A stretch of 64,000 nucleotides of DNA from Acetobacteraceae bacterium (GTDB lineage Bacteria; Pseudomonadota; Alphaproteobacteria; Acetobacterales; Acetobacteraceae), in contig DAIDJM010000035.1 in assembly GCA_027451405.1 (NCBI GenBank), positions 1 through 64,000 on the forward strand, written 5' to 3'. Position numbers and translations under genes: made by a program. Below, in pieces: positions 1 through 12,109 of this stretch (positions are counted from its first letter, which is position 1; every line of letters begins with the position of its first letter). The notes below the pieces were generated by a model that made no database searches, had not been told where the DNA came from, and saw nothing but the letters and a program-made list of their open reading frames with translations.

Positions 1-1
1 C

Positions 2-58
2 ACATCGCTGCGCTCGCGTCTGCAGCGCCTGCAATACGCCATGAAGGGAGCCGCCTGA
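2..58 (+). CDS. atpH: ATP synthase F1 delta subunit, C-terminal end only (partial)
   Basis: Only the last 18 codons are in the window. They read into a TGA at 56-58 and end in YAMKGAA, which matches the usual C-terminus of the alphaproteobacterial delta subunit (OSCP homologue, the stator link between F1 and the b subunits). The gene is followed after one base by the atpA start, as expected for the atpHAGDC order. The identification rests on this short tail plus position. Confidence 0.8.
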   Translation, partial: TSLRSRLQRLQYAMKGAA

Positions 59-59
59 T

Positions 60-1589
<1,530 letters not shown>

Positions 1590-1615
1590 GGCGCCCCTAA
1601 CCTGAGGACCGCCTG

Positions 1616-2488
1616 ATGCCGAGCCTGAAATCCCTGCGGTTGCGGATCAACAGCGTCAAATCGACGCAGAAGATCACCTCTGCGATGAAAATGGTCGCCG
1701 CCTCGAAACTGCGCCGCGCGCAGTTGCAGGCCGAGGCGGCACGCCCCTACGCGGAACGCATGGAGCGGATGCTCGGCACGCTCGCGACCTCGGTCACCGG
1801 GTCGTCGGCGCCGAAGCTGCTGGTGGGCACCGGGCGGGACCAGATCCATCTGCTGCTGCCGGTCACCGCCGATCGTGGCCTCGCCGGCGCGTTCAACACC
1901 AATATCGGCCGCCTGACCCGTAACATCGCCCGCCGCCTCGAGGCCGAGGGCAAGACGGTGCGGATCATGCCGATCGGGCGCAAGGGTCGTGACTATCTGC
2001 GGCGCGAACTCGCCAGCCGCATCGGCGAGGATGTCAGCTTCGCCGGTCGAAAGAGCATCGGCTACGCGGACGCCGAGGCGATCGCGCAGCGCATCGCGGC
2101 GATGGTCGAGGCGGGCGAAGTCGATGTCGTCACCGTCGTCTACAACCGCTTCCACTCCGTGCTCTCGCAGATCCCGACGGAAACGCGGCTGGTGCCGGCT
2201 CCGGTGCCCGAGACCGCGTCGGTGGCCGCCGGCGGCTATGTCGAGGTCGAGCCGAATGAGGAAGAGGTTCTGGCGAAGCTGCTGCCGCAGAATCTCGCGG
2301 TGCAGGTCTACCGCGCCCTGCTCGAGAGCGCCGCCGGCGAGAACGGCGCCCGCATGACCGCGATGGACAACGCGACGCGCAACGCCGGGGACATGATCAA
2401 GCGCCTCACCCTGAACTACAACCGGGCACGGCAGGCGAACATCACCAGGGAACTCATCGAGATCATTTCGGGCGCCGAGGCGCTCTGA
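1616..2488 (+). CDS. atpG: ATP synthase F1 subunit gamma
   Basis: This 290-residue protein is the central rotor shaft that couples proton flow to catalysis in the alpha/beta hexamer. The N-terminal helix begins [20 protein letters not shown] and the C-terminal helix carries [17 protein letters not shown], the two segments that form the coiled-coil shaft. A GAGGACC ribosome-binding-like stretch precedes the ATG at 1616. It sits 26 bases after atpA and 60 bases before atpD. Confidence 0.98.
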   Translation: MPSLKSLRLRINSVKSTQKITSAMKMVAASKLRRAQLQAEAARPYAERMERMLGTLATSVTGSSAPKLLVGTGRDQIHLLLPVTADRGLAGAFNTNIGRLTRNIARRLEAEGKTVRIMPIGRKGRDYLRRELASRIGEDVSFAGRKSIGYADAEAIAQRIAAMVEAGEVDVVTVVYNRFHSVLSQIPTETRLVPAPVPETASVAAGGYVEVEPNEEEVLAKLLPQNLAVQVYRALLESAAGENGARMTAMDNATRNAGDMIKRLTLNYNRARQANITRELIEIISGAEAL

Positions 2489-2506
2489 CGACAGAACGCG
2501 CGGTAG

Positions 2507-3985
<1,479 letters not shown>

Positions 3986-3993
3986 GCCACAAG

Positions 3994-4395
3994 ATGCCGG
4001 TCACGCTCGAGATCGTCAGCCCCGCAAAGCTCCTGCTCTCGCGCGAGGTTGACATGGTCGTGGTGCCGTCCGCCGAGGGCGACCTCGCGGCGCAGGAAAA
4101 CCATGCCCCGATGATCGTGTTGCTGCGCGGCGGCGTGATCACCGTGTATGACGGCGGCAAAGCCGGCGATCAGTTCTTCGTCGCCGGCGGTTTCGCGGAA
4201 ATCACCGGAGACCGGTGCACGGTGCTGGCGGACCAGGCGGTTCCGGTGGCGGAACTGTCGCGGGATGCAGCCCGGGCGCGGCTCGACGACGCCGAGAAGG
4301 GCTGGGAAAACGCGGACAAGCAGGACATCGCCGTGCGGGATGCGGCGCTGGACCGGTTGCTGAGCGCCCGCGAAGAGGTGAGGCTCGCCGGATAG
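3994..4395 (+). CDS. atpC: ATP synthase F1 subunit epsilon
   Basis: The 133-residue protein is the epsilon subunit, which joins gamma to the c-ring and can inhibit ATP hydrolysis. The N-terminal beta-sandwich is clear (LEIVSPAKLLLSREVDMVV followed by the PSAEGDLAAQENHAPM segment). The C-terminal region is helical and charged. It starts 8 bases after the atpD stop and ends the operon. Confidence 0.95.
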   Translation: MPVTLEIVSPAKLLLSREVDMVVVPSAEGDLAAQENHAPMIVLLRGGVITVYDGGKAGDQFFVAGGFAEITGDRCTVLADQAVPVAELSRDAARARLDDAEKGWENADKQDIAVRDAALDRLLSAREEVRLAG

Positions 4396-4538
4396 GCACT
4401 TTTGGTGGGGCAGGGGCGTTGCGCCTGCCTGCGCGGGCTGCGACCCCCGAGCTGGAGTCGACCCCATGCCCCCGTGGCGTGGCTGAGTTTCCCGTCCTAT
4501 GGAGGCTCACTGTGGCTTACTTGCAACGGTCTGCCTCT

Positions 4539-4561
4539 CCGTGCTTTTCAGGCACGGCTTT
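4539..4561 (+). terminator. Possible terminator-like hairpin between the atp operon and the ferritin-like gene
   Basis: CCGTGC at 4539-4544 pairs with GCACGG at 4552-4557 around a 7-base loop, and CTTTGG follows. The T-tract is short, so factor-independent termination is uncertain. The rest of 4396-4634 shows no gene, only another weaker GC-rich hairpin near 4411-4432. Confidence 0.35.
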
Positions 4562-4634
4562 GGCTGGCATTGCAACACGCTGAATAGGGCGTGATGCGCC
4601 GCAACACGGGACAGAATCGGGTAGAACGCCGCGC

Positions 4635-5468
4635 ATGAAGCACTGGCGTCTGGACGACATTGCCTGGGACCGGTTCGACCGGTCACGCCTTGACCCTTCG
4701 CTCGTCGCCATCGTCAAGGCGGCGGCCATGGTGGAGCGCAACGGGACCGATTACGGCACGTATCTCGGCCGCGTGTTCCGCGACGATCCCGCTTTCGTGG
4801 CCGCGGCAGATCACTGGGCGGTCGAGGAGGTGCAGCATGGTGACGCGCTGGGGCGCTGGGCCATGCTCGCCGATCCGACATGGGATTTCGAGGCCGCGTT
4901 CACGCGCTACAAAGCCGGTTACCAGCTGCCGCTGCTCGGCCGCGAGGAGTCGTTGCGGGGCTCGCGCACCGGCGAGTTGATTGCCCGCTGCATCGTCGAG
5001 TCCGGCACCTCAAGCTATTATTCGGCCCTGGCGGACGCGACGGACGAGCCGGTGCTCAAGCAGATCTGCAAGCAGATCGCGGCCGACGAGTTCCGGCATT
5101 TCAAGCTTTTCTACGACCATATGCGGCGTTATTTGCGTCGCGAGAAAATCGGGCTCTGGCGACGGTTGCGCATCGCGCTGGGGCGGGTCGGCGAGAGCGA
5201 GGACGACGAACTGGCCTACGCTTTCCATTGCGGCAACGAGCCCGAAGGCGCGGAATACGCGCATGATCGCTGTATCGCGGGCTACATGGCGCGGGCGATG
5301 GGCGCTTACCGATACCACCATCTCGAGCGCGGGATCGGCATGATCCTGAAGGCGATCGGGCTGCCCCCGCGGGGCCGGCTGTCACGTCTCGTGACCGGGC
5401 TTTCCTGGCGTTTCATGCGCCGCCGGCAGCGGCGCTTCGCGGCTCAGGTTTCGGCGGCGACGGGCTGA
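4635..5468 (+). CDS. Ferritin-like di-iron protein
   Basis: The 277-residue protein shows the spacing of a four-helix di-iron carboxylate site: E34, E65-x-x-H68, E122 and E152-x-x-H155. This is the ligand pattern of ferritin-like oxygenases and acyl-ACP-desaturase-type proteins. The last 30 residues are very basic (MRRRQRRF), which may bring it to membranes or nucleic acids. There is no signal peptide. The substrate is unknown. It is transcribed in the atp direction but 240 bases away, so it probably has its own promoter. Its 3' end overlaps the convergent small gene by 25 bases. Confidence 0.7.
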   Translation: MKHWRLDDIAWDRFDRSRLDPSLVAIVKAAAMVERNGTDYGTYLGRVFRDDPAFVAAADHWAVEEVQHGDALGRWAMLADPTWDFEAAFTRYKAGYQLPLLGREESLRGSRTGELIARCIVESGTSSYYSALADATDEPVLKQICKQIAADEFRHFKLFYDHMRRYLRREKIGLWRRLRIALGRVGESEDDELAYAFHCGNEPEGAEYAHDRCIAGYMARAMGAYRYHHLERGIGMILKAIGLPPRGRLSRLVTGLSWRFMRRRQRRFAAQVSAATG

Positions 5469-5665
5469 CGTTCGGCGGACGGGCGGACCCCGAGATAGGC
5501 CTGACGCGCGAGCCGCCGCGCTTCGTCGAAGGTCGGGCTCACGCTCCCGTCCAATGCCATAGCCCGCGAGTCCGCCGCCACGAAGCGCCAGCCGCCGCAC
5601 TCGCGAGAGGCGACGGCCGTACCGACAAAAATGCCGTTCACTTCGATGACTCGGGATTCGAGCAT
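5444..5665 (-). CDS. Small conserved hypothetical protein
   Basis: A 73-residue product beginning MLESRVIEVNGIFVGTAV, followed by a GWRFVAADSRAMALDGS segment. I recall similar short proteins in Rhodospirillales, but no function is known to me. The frame stays open to 5806, which would add 47 proline- and arginine-rich residues overlapping the end of cysG. The internal ATG at 5665 was chosen because the conserved-looking part starts there and a GGGAG precedes it. It lies downstream of cysG on the same strand and may be cotranscribed. Confidence 0.55.
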   Translation of the reverse strand: MLESRVIEVNGIFVGTAVASRECGGWRFVAADSRAMALDGSVSPTFDEARRLARQAYLGVRPSAERQPVAAET

Positions 5666-5786
5666 GGGCGCAGGCGCTCCCTCTCTGAGAATGAGACGAT
5701 AGCCACGATTCGGGACGAAGCACCAACGGCGGCGGGCAGGCTTGGTTCGTTCCGGCGCGGCAGCGTGCCTAAGAGTTGGGCTGGGA

Positions 5787-7103
5787 TCAACCCTGGCCCG
5801 TGTCACACTCGGGTGCGACCGGTAGGGAAGCGGTGCCGCCGAGAAGGATCAGCACAGGGCCACCCTGGGTCCAGCCCGCCGCGCTCGCCGCCAGAGCGCA
5901 GAGCGGACCCCGGGAGGTGCGGGCCTGGTCGGTGCCGCCGCTTTCGATCATGACGGCAGGCAGGTCGCTCGGCAGTCCTGCGGCCTCGAGCTCGGCGCAG
6001 AGACGGGGCAGGGTTGCCAGGCCCATGTAGATGGCCAAGGTGACGCCGGGCCGGAGCAGGCCGAGATCGATGCCGAGATCGGCACGGCGCCGATGGGCTG
6101 TGACGAATACCACGCTGTGGGCGGCATCCCGGTGGGTGAGCGGGATCCGGGCCGAGGCGGCGCAGGCCAGGGCGGCGGTGACGCCGGGTGTGACGGTGCA
6201 GGGTATCCCCGCGGCATCGAGCGCCGCCACTTCTTCGCCGCCGCGGCCGAACACGAACGGGTCGCCGCCCTTGAGCCGCACCACGCGCTTGCCCTCGCGC
6301 GCGAGCCGGATCAGCAGCGCGTTGATCTCGCGCTGGGGCAGGGTGTGGTCGCCTTGGCTCTTGCCCACATCGATTCGGATCGCGTCCCGGCGCGCGAGCT
6401 CGAGTACGGCCTCGGTGCCGAGCCGGTCATGCACGATCACGTCGGCTTCGCCGAGCAGGCGGAGCGCGCGGAGAGTGGTGAGGTCGGCGGCGCCCGGACC
6501 GGCGCCGACGAGGTGAACGATGCCCTGTTGGCTGGGGCTCTCGTCGAGCGCCGCAGCGAAGGTCCGTTCGGCAGCCTCGTTCTGGCCGGCGAGCGCGAGC
6601 TCGGCAGCGGGGCCCGTGAAGGCGCGTTCCAGCACGCGACGGCGGAGCGCAGGATCGGGAAATCGCCGGCGCGCCTCGCCTTGGAGCCTTTCGGCGATGG
6701 ATGCGAGCCGGCCCCAACCCGGCGCGATCAGCGCCTCGAGCCGTTGGCGGAGAAGCCGGGCGAGCACTGGCGCTGTGCCCGCGGTCGAAACCGCGATCGT
6801 CAGCGGATCGCGGTCCAGGATGGAAGGGGTGAAATACGCGCTGAGATCCGGCCGATCGATGACGTTGACCGGGATGCCCAGCCGGGTGGCCTCGGTAAAG
6901 AGGGCTTGCAGCTCGGCTTCCGGCGCGCCGGTGCCAATCGCAAGCGCGCAGCCTGGCAAAAGCCGTGCATCGAAATGGTCATGTTGCTCCAGGACGGCGC
7001 CGCAATCGGCGAGCGTGGCGGCACGGCGCTCTGCCGCCTCGCCGCTGCCGAGCAGGAACACGCGCCGTCCCCGCAGGTCGAGAAAGATCGGATAGGTCCG
7101 CAT
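5787..7103 (-). CDS. cysG: Siroheme synthase (precorrin-2 dehydrogenase/ferrochelatase and uroporphyrinogen-III methyltransferase)
   Basis: The 438-residue protein has the CysG two-domain architecture. Residues 1-200 are the NAD-binding precorrin-2 dehydrogenase/sirohydrochlorin ferrochelatase part, with a GSGEAA nucleotide-binding loop near residue 18. Residues 200-438 are the S-adenosylmethionine-dependent uroporphyrinogen-III C-methyltransferase, with HLVGAGPGAADLTTLRA, VRLKGGDPFVFGRGGEE and TPGVTAA. It makes siroheme for sulfite or nitrite reductase. No cys or nir genes are adjacent. The ATG at 7103 gives the family-typical start IFLDLRGRRVFLLG. Confidence 0.93.
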   Translation of the reverse strand: MRTYPIFLDLRGRRVFLLGSGEAAERRAATLADCGAVLEQHDHFDARLLPGCALAIGTGAPEAELQALFTEATRLGIPVNVIDRPDLSAYFTPSILDRDPLTIAVSTAGTAPVLARLLRQRLEALIAPGWGRLASIAERLQGEARRRFPDPALRRRVLERAFTGPAAELALAGQNEAAERTFAAALDESPSQQGIVHLVGAGPGAADLTTLRALRLLGEADVIVHDRLGTEAVLELARRDAIRIDVGKSQGDHTLPQREINALLIRLAREGKRVVRLKGGDPFVFGRGGEEVAALDAAGIPCTVTPGVTAALACAASARIPLTHRDAAHSVVFVTAHRRRADLGIDLGLLRPGVTLAIYMGLATLPRLCAELEAAGLPSDLPAVMIESGGTDQARTSRGPLCALAASAAGWTQGGPVLILLGGTASLPVAPECDTGQG

Positions 7104-7249
7104 GGGCCGAGTGTGCGGCGGGTCAGCGCGGCTGGCGAGACGGGTCTCGCACGAGGTCAGGGTGCGTCATTTTTCGGGACTTGCGTTAACGCGATCGCAA
7201 GCGCGTGCCGCGATGTTGCGCCTCGTCGAAAACGCAAAAGGGTGCGGCA

Positions 7250-8443
7250 ATGACCACGTCGGTAAAGCATTTCACGGGCAGCGGCACGGTTGGCAACTGG
7301 AACGACCCGGCGAACTGGGGCGGCCAGGCGCCTGGGGCCAGCGACACCGCCATCGTGTCCACGAGCGCGCTGGAAACAGGCGCTTTCACGACCGGCCGTC
7401 TGATGCTGCTCGGGCAGGAGCAGGTGACGTTCGACGGCGCCATTACGACATTGTCGACGGCCCCCTGCACCAGCCTGATGGTTTGCGACAACGCGGTGGC
7501 CACGTTTGCGCCGGGTTCGTCTGTGCATGTCGCGGGCGGCTTCGTGACGGGCAATGAGGGGGTGGGCACGCTCCACCTGAATGATGCCACCGTCGACGTC
7601 GCCGGGACCTTCAAGCTGGGCAATACAGCGGTCGCGTCGGGCACGGCCACCATGGTAGGCGGCAGTCTCACCGTGCAGCAGAATCTGGTGGTGGGCGGCT
7701 TCGGGAAAGGCAGCTTTACCGTCACGGGTGGCAGCATCAGCGTAGGCGCCGCTCTGATGGTCGCGCACGGGGCCGGTTCCAGCGGGTCGATGTCGCTGAT
7801 CGGCGGTCACGTGACCGCGCAACGGGTCTTGGTCGGGCCCGAAAATCATGGCCCGGGCACGCTTTCGGTGAGCGGTGGCGGCTTGCTGGAGGGGCAGGCG
7901 AAAATCGCGATCGGTTCGGGCAGCGCGCTCGTGCTGGCGAACGGAACCGCCGAGGCGGGCAGCTCGGGCGCCGGGATCGATGTGTTCGCGGGCGCCACGC
8001 TTTCGGGCCATGGGGCGCTCGTGGCACCGGTCGTCACGGTGGATGCGGGCGGGCTGATCGATGCCCAAGGCGGCACTTTGTCGATCGCGGCGAACGTGGC
8101 CGGATCGGGGGAGATCAAAATCGAGGCCGGCAGCACGGTCGCGCTGACCGGGGAGAAGCTCGGCAGCGTGCAGATCGCGTTCGCGGGTTCGAATGCGGCG
8201 CTTGACCTGGCGCACGGGATTTCGAGCGGTGCCACGCTGACGGGGTTCGCCGCGGGCGACAGCCTGGTGATGCCTGGCGTCGATGCGCTCAGCTGGAATG
8301 CGGCCCACGACGTGCTGACGCTCAGCGAGGGGGGCACGGTGGTGGACCGGCTGCATCTGACCGGGAGCTGGGGGCAGGCCGATCCGTTCGTGCTGACGGA
8401 GAGCAGCGCCGGGGCCGTGATCACGCTGGCGCCGCATCTCTGA
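7250..8443 (+). CDS. Beta-strand-repeat surface-type protein, function unknown
   Basis: The 397-residue product is poor in charged residues and rich in G, A, S, T and V. It is built of degenerate repeats of the form GGxLxVxxxLxVGxxGxGxLxVxGG across residues 100-260, which predicts a parallel beta-solenoid. No N-terminal signal peptide and no C-terminal autotransporter barrel are visible. Secretion, if any, would need another route such as type I. The ATG at 7250 was chosen over an upstream in-frame start because the upstream 15 residues are Cys/Lys-rich and unlike the rest. Similar proteins are common in Acetobacteraceae, without known function. Confidence 0.65.
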   Translation: MTTSVKHFTGSGTVGNWNDPANWGGQAPGASDTAIVSTSALETGAFTTGRLMLLGQEQVTFDGAITTLSTAPCTSLMVCDNAVATFAPGSSVHVAGGFVTGNEGVGTLHLNDATVDVAGTFKLGNTAVASGTATMVGGSLTVQQNLVVGGFGKGSFTVTGGSISVGAALMVAHGAGSSGSMSLIGGHVTAQRVLVGPENHGPGTLSVSGGGLLEGQAKIAIGSGSALVLANGTAEAGSSGAGIDVFAGATLSGHGALVAPVVTVDAGGLIDAQGGTLSIAANVAGSGEIKIEAGSTVALTGEKLGSVQIAFAGSNAALDLAHGISSGATLTGFAAGDSLVMPGVDALSWNAAHDVLTLSEGGTVVDRLHLTGSWGQADPFVLTESSAGAVITLAPHL

Positions 8444-8454
8444 GCGGGGGCGGG

Positions 8455-8484
8455 TTGGCAAAGGTGGAAGCGGCTTGGTATAGG
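8455..8484 (+). promoter_or_regulatory. Predicted sigma-70 promoter of tRNA-Lys
   Basis: TTGGCA (8455-8460) and TATAGG (8479-8484) are separated by 18 bases. The tRNA begins 18 bases downstream of the -10 hexamer. Confidence 0.65.
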
Positions 8485-8501
8485 GCCGCTTCCGCGACGG
8501 C

Positions 8502-8574
<73 letters not shown>

Positions 8575-8779
8575 TGTCGGGGCCGGGCCTGGGCCCCAAT
8601 CTCCACGCACTCGGGTGCCTGGGCGACCGCTCGGACTTGGCGGACGGCTGAGTGTGGTGAGTCCCGCCACCCGCAATCGGTGATACGGCAAAAAAATTTG
8701 CGTTTGGATTTGTGTGTTTTCGGGTCACTTTCGACAAACTGCGGCGGCGCCGTTCTATCCGGCCGAGTAGGAAAGTGAG

Positions 8780-9805
8780 ATGACCAATTTGTTACGCGCG
8801 ACGATCGGGCTGGCATTGACGTTGGCGCCGGCATGTCTCGCCGCGACGGCGACGCCAGCCCCTTATCACCTGGTGGAGAGCGTGAAGCTCGGTTCTCCCG
8901 ACAGGTGGGATTATCTCAGCTTCGATGCGAGCAATAAACGGGTTATGCTGGCGCAGGGCGACCGTACGACCCTTCTCGATGCGGCCAACGGCACAATCGT
9001 GGGACACCTTGCGCCGCTCCAGGGCGCGCACGGACAAGTGGCGGTGGCAAACGGCACGATCTTCGCCGATAGCGGCGAGACCGGAACGGTTACGATCTTC
9101 GACGGCAAGAGCCTGGCGCCGCTCAAGACGGTTCCGGCGGGGCAGGACGCCGATGCGGTGGCTTACGAGCCGCTGAGCGGGACTGTCGCCGTGATGAATG
9201 GCGACCCCGGTACAGCAACGCTGCTCGACGGGTCGAGCGGCAAGCGGGTGGCGACCGTGCCGCTCGGCGGATCGCCGGAATCCGCGGCAGCGGACGGGAA
9301 GGGTCGACTATTCATCAATATCGCAAGCACCGGGGAAATGGTGCGCCTCGACAAGGGCGAGGTGGTGGCACGATGGAAGCTGGCGGACTGCGAATCGCCG
9401 CACGGGCTGGCGGTCGATCCCGACAGCGAACTGGCTTTTGTTTCCTGCCGCAACGCCGTGCTCCTGGTCGTGGACGGCAATTCGGGCGCGGTCCGGCAAA
9501 TGCTGCCGATCGGGCGTGGCACCGATGAGGCGGTTTTCGATCCCGGCTCAAAGCGTGTCTTCAGTTCCAACGGGGAGGGCACGGTTTCGGTATTCCAGGA
9601 GACGAAGGGAAAGCTCGCCAAGCTTGCCGAGATGCCCACAGCGCCCGGCGCGCGGACGATGACCGTCGATCCGGCGAGCGGCCGGCTTTACCTGGTGACC
9701 GCAGAAGTTGCCGGGAAGCGGCCCGGCGGCCGGGGGGGTGCGCCGAAATTTTTGTTCAAGCCGGGAACCCTGAAGCTGCTCGTATTCGCGCCGTCCCCGG
9801 GTTGA
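8780..9805 (+). CDS. Exported YncE/YVTN-type beta-propeller protein
   Basis: The 341-residue product starts with a clear Sec signal peptide, MTNLLRATIGLALTLAPACL, with likely cleavage near residue 22. The rest consists of repeated four-strand blade units with D-x-x-N/S-x-x turns (for example FDASNKRVMLAQGDRTTLLD, VDPDSELAFVSC and FDPGSKRVFSSNGEGTVSVF), the pattern of YVTN/NHL-like propellers that work as periplasmic binding scaffolds. A GGAAAGTGAG precedes the ATG. It lies 73 bases upstream of another exported protein, an acid phosphatase, suggesting a joint periplasmic role. The ligand is unknown. Confidence 0.8.
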   Translation: MTNLLRATIGLALTLAPACLAATATPAPYHLVESVKLGSPDRWDYLSFDASNKRVMLAQGDRTTLLDAANGTIVGHLAPLQGAHGQVAVANGTIFADSGETGTVTIFDGKSLAPLKTVPAGQDADAVAYEPLSGTVAVMNGDPGTATLLDGSSGKRVATVPLGGSPESAAADGKGRLFINIASTGEMVRLDKGEVVARWKLADCESPHGLAVDPDSELAFVSCRNAVLLVVDGNSGAVRQMLPIGRGTDEAVFDPGSKRVFSSNGEGTVSVFQETKGKLAKLAEMPTAPGARTMTVDPASGRLYLVTAEVAGKRPGGRGGAPKFLFKPGTLKLLVFAPSPG

Positions 9806-9878
9806 GTTGCGCGGGCGGGTGGCTCCGCGTCTACTGCGTGGGGCTTGGGCACGCGGTTGGGCGCGGCAGGGAGGGCAA

Positions 9879-11096
9879 ATGCTGCAGATAGGCCGCCTTT
9901 GCGTGATATTGGCAATTGCGTTGATGCCCGGCTGGGCGATCGCGGCCCCGGTTCTCGAAAGGGTCGTGATCGTAATGCGGCACGGTGTCCGTGCGCCTAC
10001 TGCGACGCCGGCGGAGTTGGCGAAATTCGCGTCCGCACCTTGGCCCGACTGGCCGGTCGGGCCCGGTGAATTGACGCCGCACGGCGCTGATGGGGCGCAG
10101 CTTCTCGGTGTCTGGCTTCGATCGCATTTCTCCGGTTTGATGACGGGAGCGGAATGCAAGGGCACGGTATCCGTCTGGGCCGATGGTAAGGATGAGCGGA
10201 CCATCGACACCGGGCGTGCACTGATGACCGGGTTCGGCCCGGGTTGCGCTGCCGCGGTCGCACATGGAAAAGTGGGCGCAACCGATCCGGTTTTCTCCGC
10301 CCTCGGGAGTGGCGTCTGTCCCGTCGCCCAGGAGGAAGCCAAGCCAATCCTGAAAGCGATACAAATGTCGATGTCGGGCTTGTCGCCGGCCTATGCGCAA
10401 GGTCTGGAGACTCTGCGCGATGTCCTGCGTCCGCCAGGCTGTTCCGGCGCGGCAGCAAAGACCGCGTGCTGGCTCGACGGCATCAATACGATCCATCTGT
10501 CCGCCAAGGGGGCGAAGATCACGGGTCCGCTTGCCACGGGTGCCACGCTCGCGGAATCCCTGTCTCTCGAGTACCAGCAGGGCATGCAGGGAGATGCGCT
10601 GGGCTGGGGCCGCCTGAGCGAGACGACCCTGGATCGCGTGATGGCGATCCACAACCTCTATTCGGCGATGGTGCGGCGCAACCCGGTGGTCGCGGGGCAT
10701 AACGGGGCTGTGCTTGCCCGGCGCGTGCTGGCGGCGCTGGGCGCGGAACAGGGTCCGACGATTGCGATTTTCGTCGGTCACGACACCAATCTCGACAATA
10801 TGGCAGGAATCTTCGGGCTCGATTGGGCGCATCCGGGTCAGCCGGATGCGACGCCGCCGGATGGGATGCTGGTGTTCGAGCGCTGGCGGGATGGCGGGGG
10901 CGAACCTCAGGTGCGTATCGCGTTCGTCTATCAGACCGCGCAACAATTGCGCGATCTCCTGCCGCTGACGAATGGCCAGGGTCCCGGGATTTCGCCGGTG
11001 ACATCATCAAGTTGCGCCGGCGGGACCTGCGCCATGCCGGTCCTGCAGGGTCTGGCCGACCGGCGGATACCGAAGAGTTGCGCCGCTCATGGCTGA
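9879..11096 (+). CDS. Periplasmic histidine-type acid phosphatase (phytase/glucose-1-phosphatase-like)
   Basis: The 405-residue product has a signal peptide (residues 1-22), then the catalytic RHGVRAP at 34-40 and the proton-donor HD pair in VGHDTNLDN (H301, D302). Both are hallmarks of clade-2 histidine phosphatases, which hydrolyse phosphomonoesters such as phytate or glucose-1-phosphate in the periplasm. Several cysteines suggest disulfides. The ATG at 9879 follows GGGAGGG; the upstream in-frame start would add an arginine-rich leader before the signal peptide. Its stop overlaps the gshB start by 8 bases. Confidence 0.88.
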   Translation: MLQIGRLCVILAIALMPGWAIAAPVLERVVIVMRHGVRAPTATPAELAKFASAPWPDWPVGPGELTPHGADGAQLLGVWLRSHFSGLMTGAECKGTVSVWADGKDERTIDTGRALMTGFGPGCAAAVAHGKVGATDPVFSALGSGVCPVAQEEAKPILKAIQMSMSGLSPAYAQGLETLRDVLRPPGCSGAAAKTACWLDGINTIHLSAKGAKITGPLATGATLAESLSLEYQQGMQGDALGWGRLSETTLDRVMAIHNLYSAMVRRNPVVAGHNGAVLARRVLAALGAEQGPTIAIFVGHDTNLDNMAGIFGLDWAHPGQPDATPPDGMLVFERWRDGGGEPQVRIAFVYQTAQQLRDLLPLTNGQGPGISPVTSSSCAGGTCAMPVLQGLADRRIPKSCAAHG

Positions 11097-12096
11097 GAGA
11101 TTGCGGGTGGCTGTGCAGATGGACCCGATGGCGTCCATCAACATCGAGGGGGACAGCACCTTCGCGCTGATGCTCGAGGCGCAAGCGCGCGGTCACGCGC
11201 TCTGGCATTATGAGGTGCGGCATTTGTCGCTGCGCGAAGGTGCCGACGGTGCGGGGCGGTTGCGGGCAATCGCGCACCCGGTGCGCGTCGAACGGCTGGC
11301 TGGCGCGCATTTCCTGTTCGGGGAAATGGAAACGCTCGATCTTGCGCGCATGGACGTCGTGCTGATGCGGCAGGATCCGCCCTTCGACATGGCTTACATT
11401 ACCGCCACGCACATGCTGGAGATGATCCAGCCGGCAACGCTCGTCGTGAACGATCCGGGGAGTGTCCGGAATGCGCCCGAGAAAATCCTGGTGACGCGGT
11501 TTCCGGAGCTGATGCCGCCCACATTGATCAGCTGGGATCTGGAAGCGATTCGCGCCTTCCGGCGCGAGTTTCGCGACATCGTGGTGAAGCCATTGTTCGG
11601 CAATGGCGGCGCCGGCGTATTTCGTATTCGCGAGGATGACGAAAATCTCGGCGCTTTGCTCGAGATGCATTTTGCGCGCTCGCGAGAGCCGCTGATGATC
11701 CAGCGCTACGAGCCTGCCGTGCGGCAGGGCGACAAGCGGATCATCTTGATTGATGGCGAGCCGGCCGGCGCGCTGAACCGCGTGCCGGCGGAAGGCGAAG
11801 CGCGCTCGAATATGCATGTGGGAGGGCGGGCCGAGCCAGCCGCACTCTCGGCGCGGGACCGCGAAATTTGCGCGCGGATCGGGCCGTTGTTGCGGGAGCA
11901 GGGGCTGCTGTTCGTCGGCATCGATGTGATCGGGGATTACCTGACCGAAATCAATGTGACGTCGCCGACCGGGTTGCAGGAGATTGCGCGGTTTGAGGGC
12001 GCCAATCTGGCGGGGTTGATCTGGGATCGGATCGAGGCCCGGCATGCCTCCTGCGGGCAGGGGGCTTTGCCCCCTGCACCCCCACTGGGGCCGTAA
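11089..12096 (+). CDS. gshB: Glutathione synthetase
   Basis: The 335-residue ATP-grasp enzyme joins gamma-glutamylcysteine and glycine. Family segments are [19 protein letters not shown] near the N-terminus, [33 protein letters not shown] and the C-terminal [17 protein letters not shown]. The family usually ends about 15 residues earlier. The tail [16 protein letters not shown] is read from interspersed repeat copy A1, and its TAA stop lies in that repeat's second hairpin loop. It overlaps the preceding phosphatase gene by 8 bases, which implies coupling. Confidence 0.95.
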   Translation: MAERLRVAVQMDPMASINIEGDSTFALMLEAQARGHALWHYEVRHLSLREGADGAGRLRAIAHPVRVERLAGAHFLFGEMETLDLARMDVVLMRQDPPFDMAYITATHMLEMIQPATLVVNDPGSVRNAPEKILVTRFPELMPPTLISWDLEAIRAFRREFRDIVVKPLFGNGGAGVFRIREDDENLGALLEMHFARSREPLMIQRYEPAVRQGDKRIILIDGEPAGALNRVPAEGEARSNMHVGGRAEPAALSARDREICARIGPLLREQGLLFVGIDVIGDYLTEINVTSPTGLQEIARFEGANLAGLIWDRIEARHASCGQGALPPAPPLGP

Positions 12097-12109
12097 GGCC
12101 CCAGACCCC
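12046..12109 (+). repeat. Interspersed palindromic repeat family A, copy A1
   Basis: The element starts GCCTCCTGCGGGCAGG, forms a first hairpin (GCAGGGGGC/GCCCCCTGC) and a second one (GGGGCC-GTAA-GGCCCC), and ends AGACCCC. It covers the last 16 codons of gshB and abuts the phosphatase stop. Copies A2 to A5 are at 12764, 49719, 52058 and 62640. Confidence 0.85.

Noticed and set aside
4405-4440. Possible sixth copy of repeat A near the end of atpC
   Set aside because: It shares only a short GGCAGGGGC-like stretch and lacks the second hairpin and the conserved ends.
4215-4583. 122-codon frame at the end of atpC and beyond
   Set aside because: Gly/Arg-rich out-of-frame reading that starts inside atpC; no start signal and no similarity recognised.
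6093-7253. 386-codon plus-strand frame opposite cysG
   Set aside because: cysG on the minus strand carries all family motifs; the opposite frame has none.
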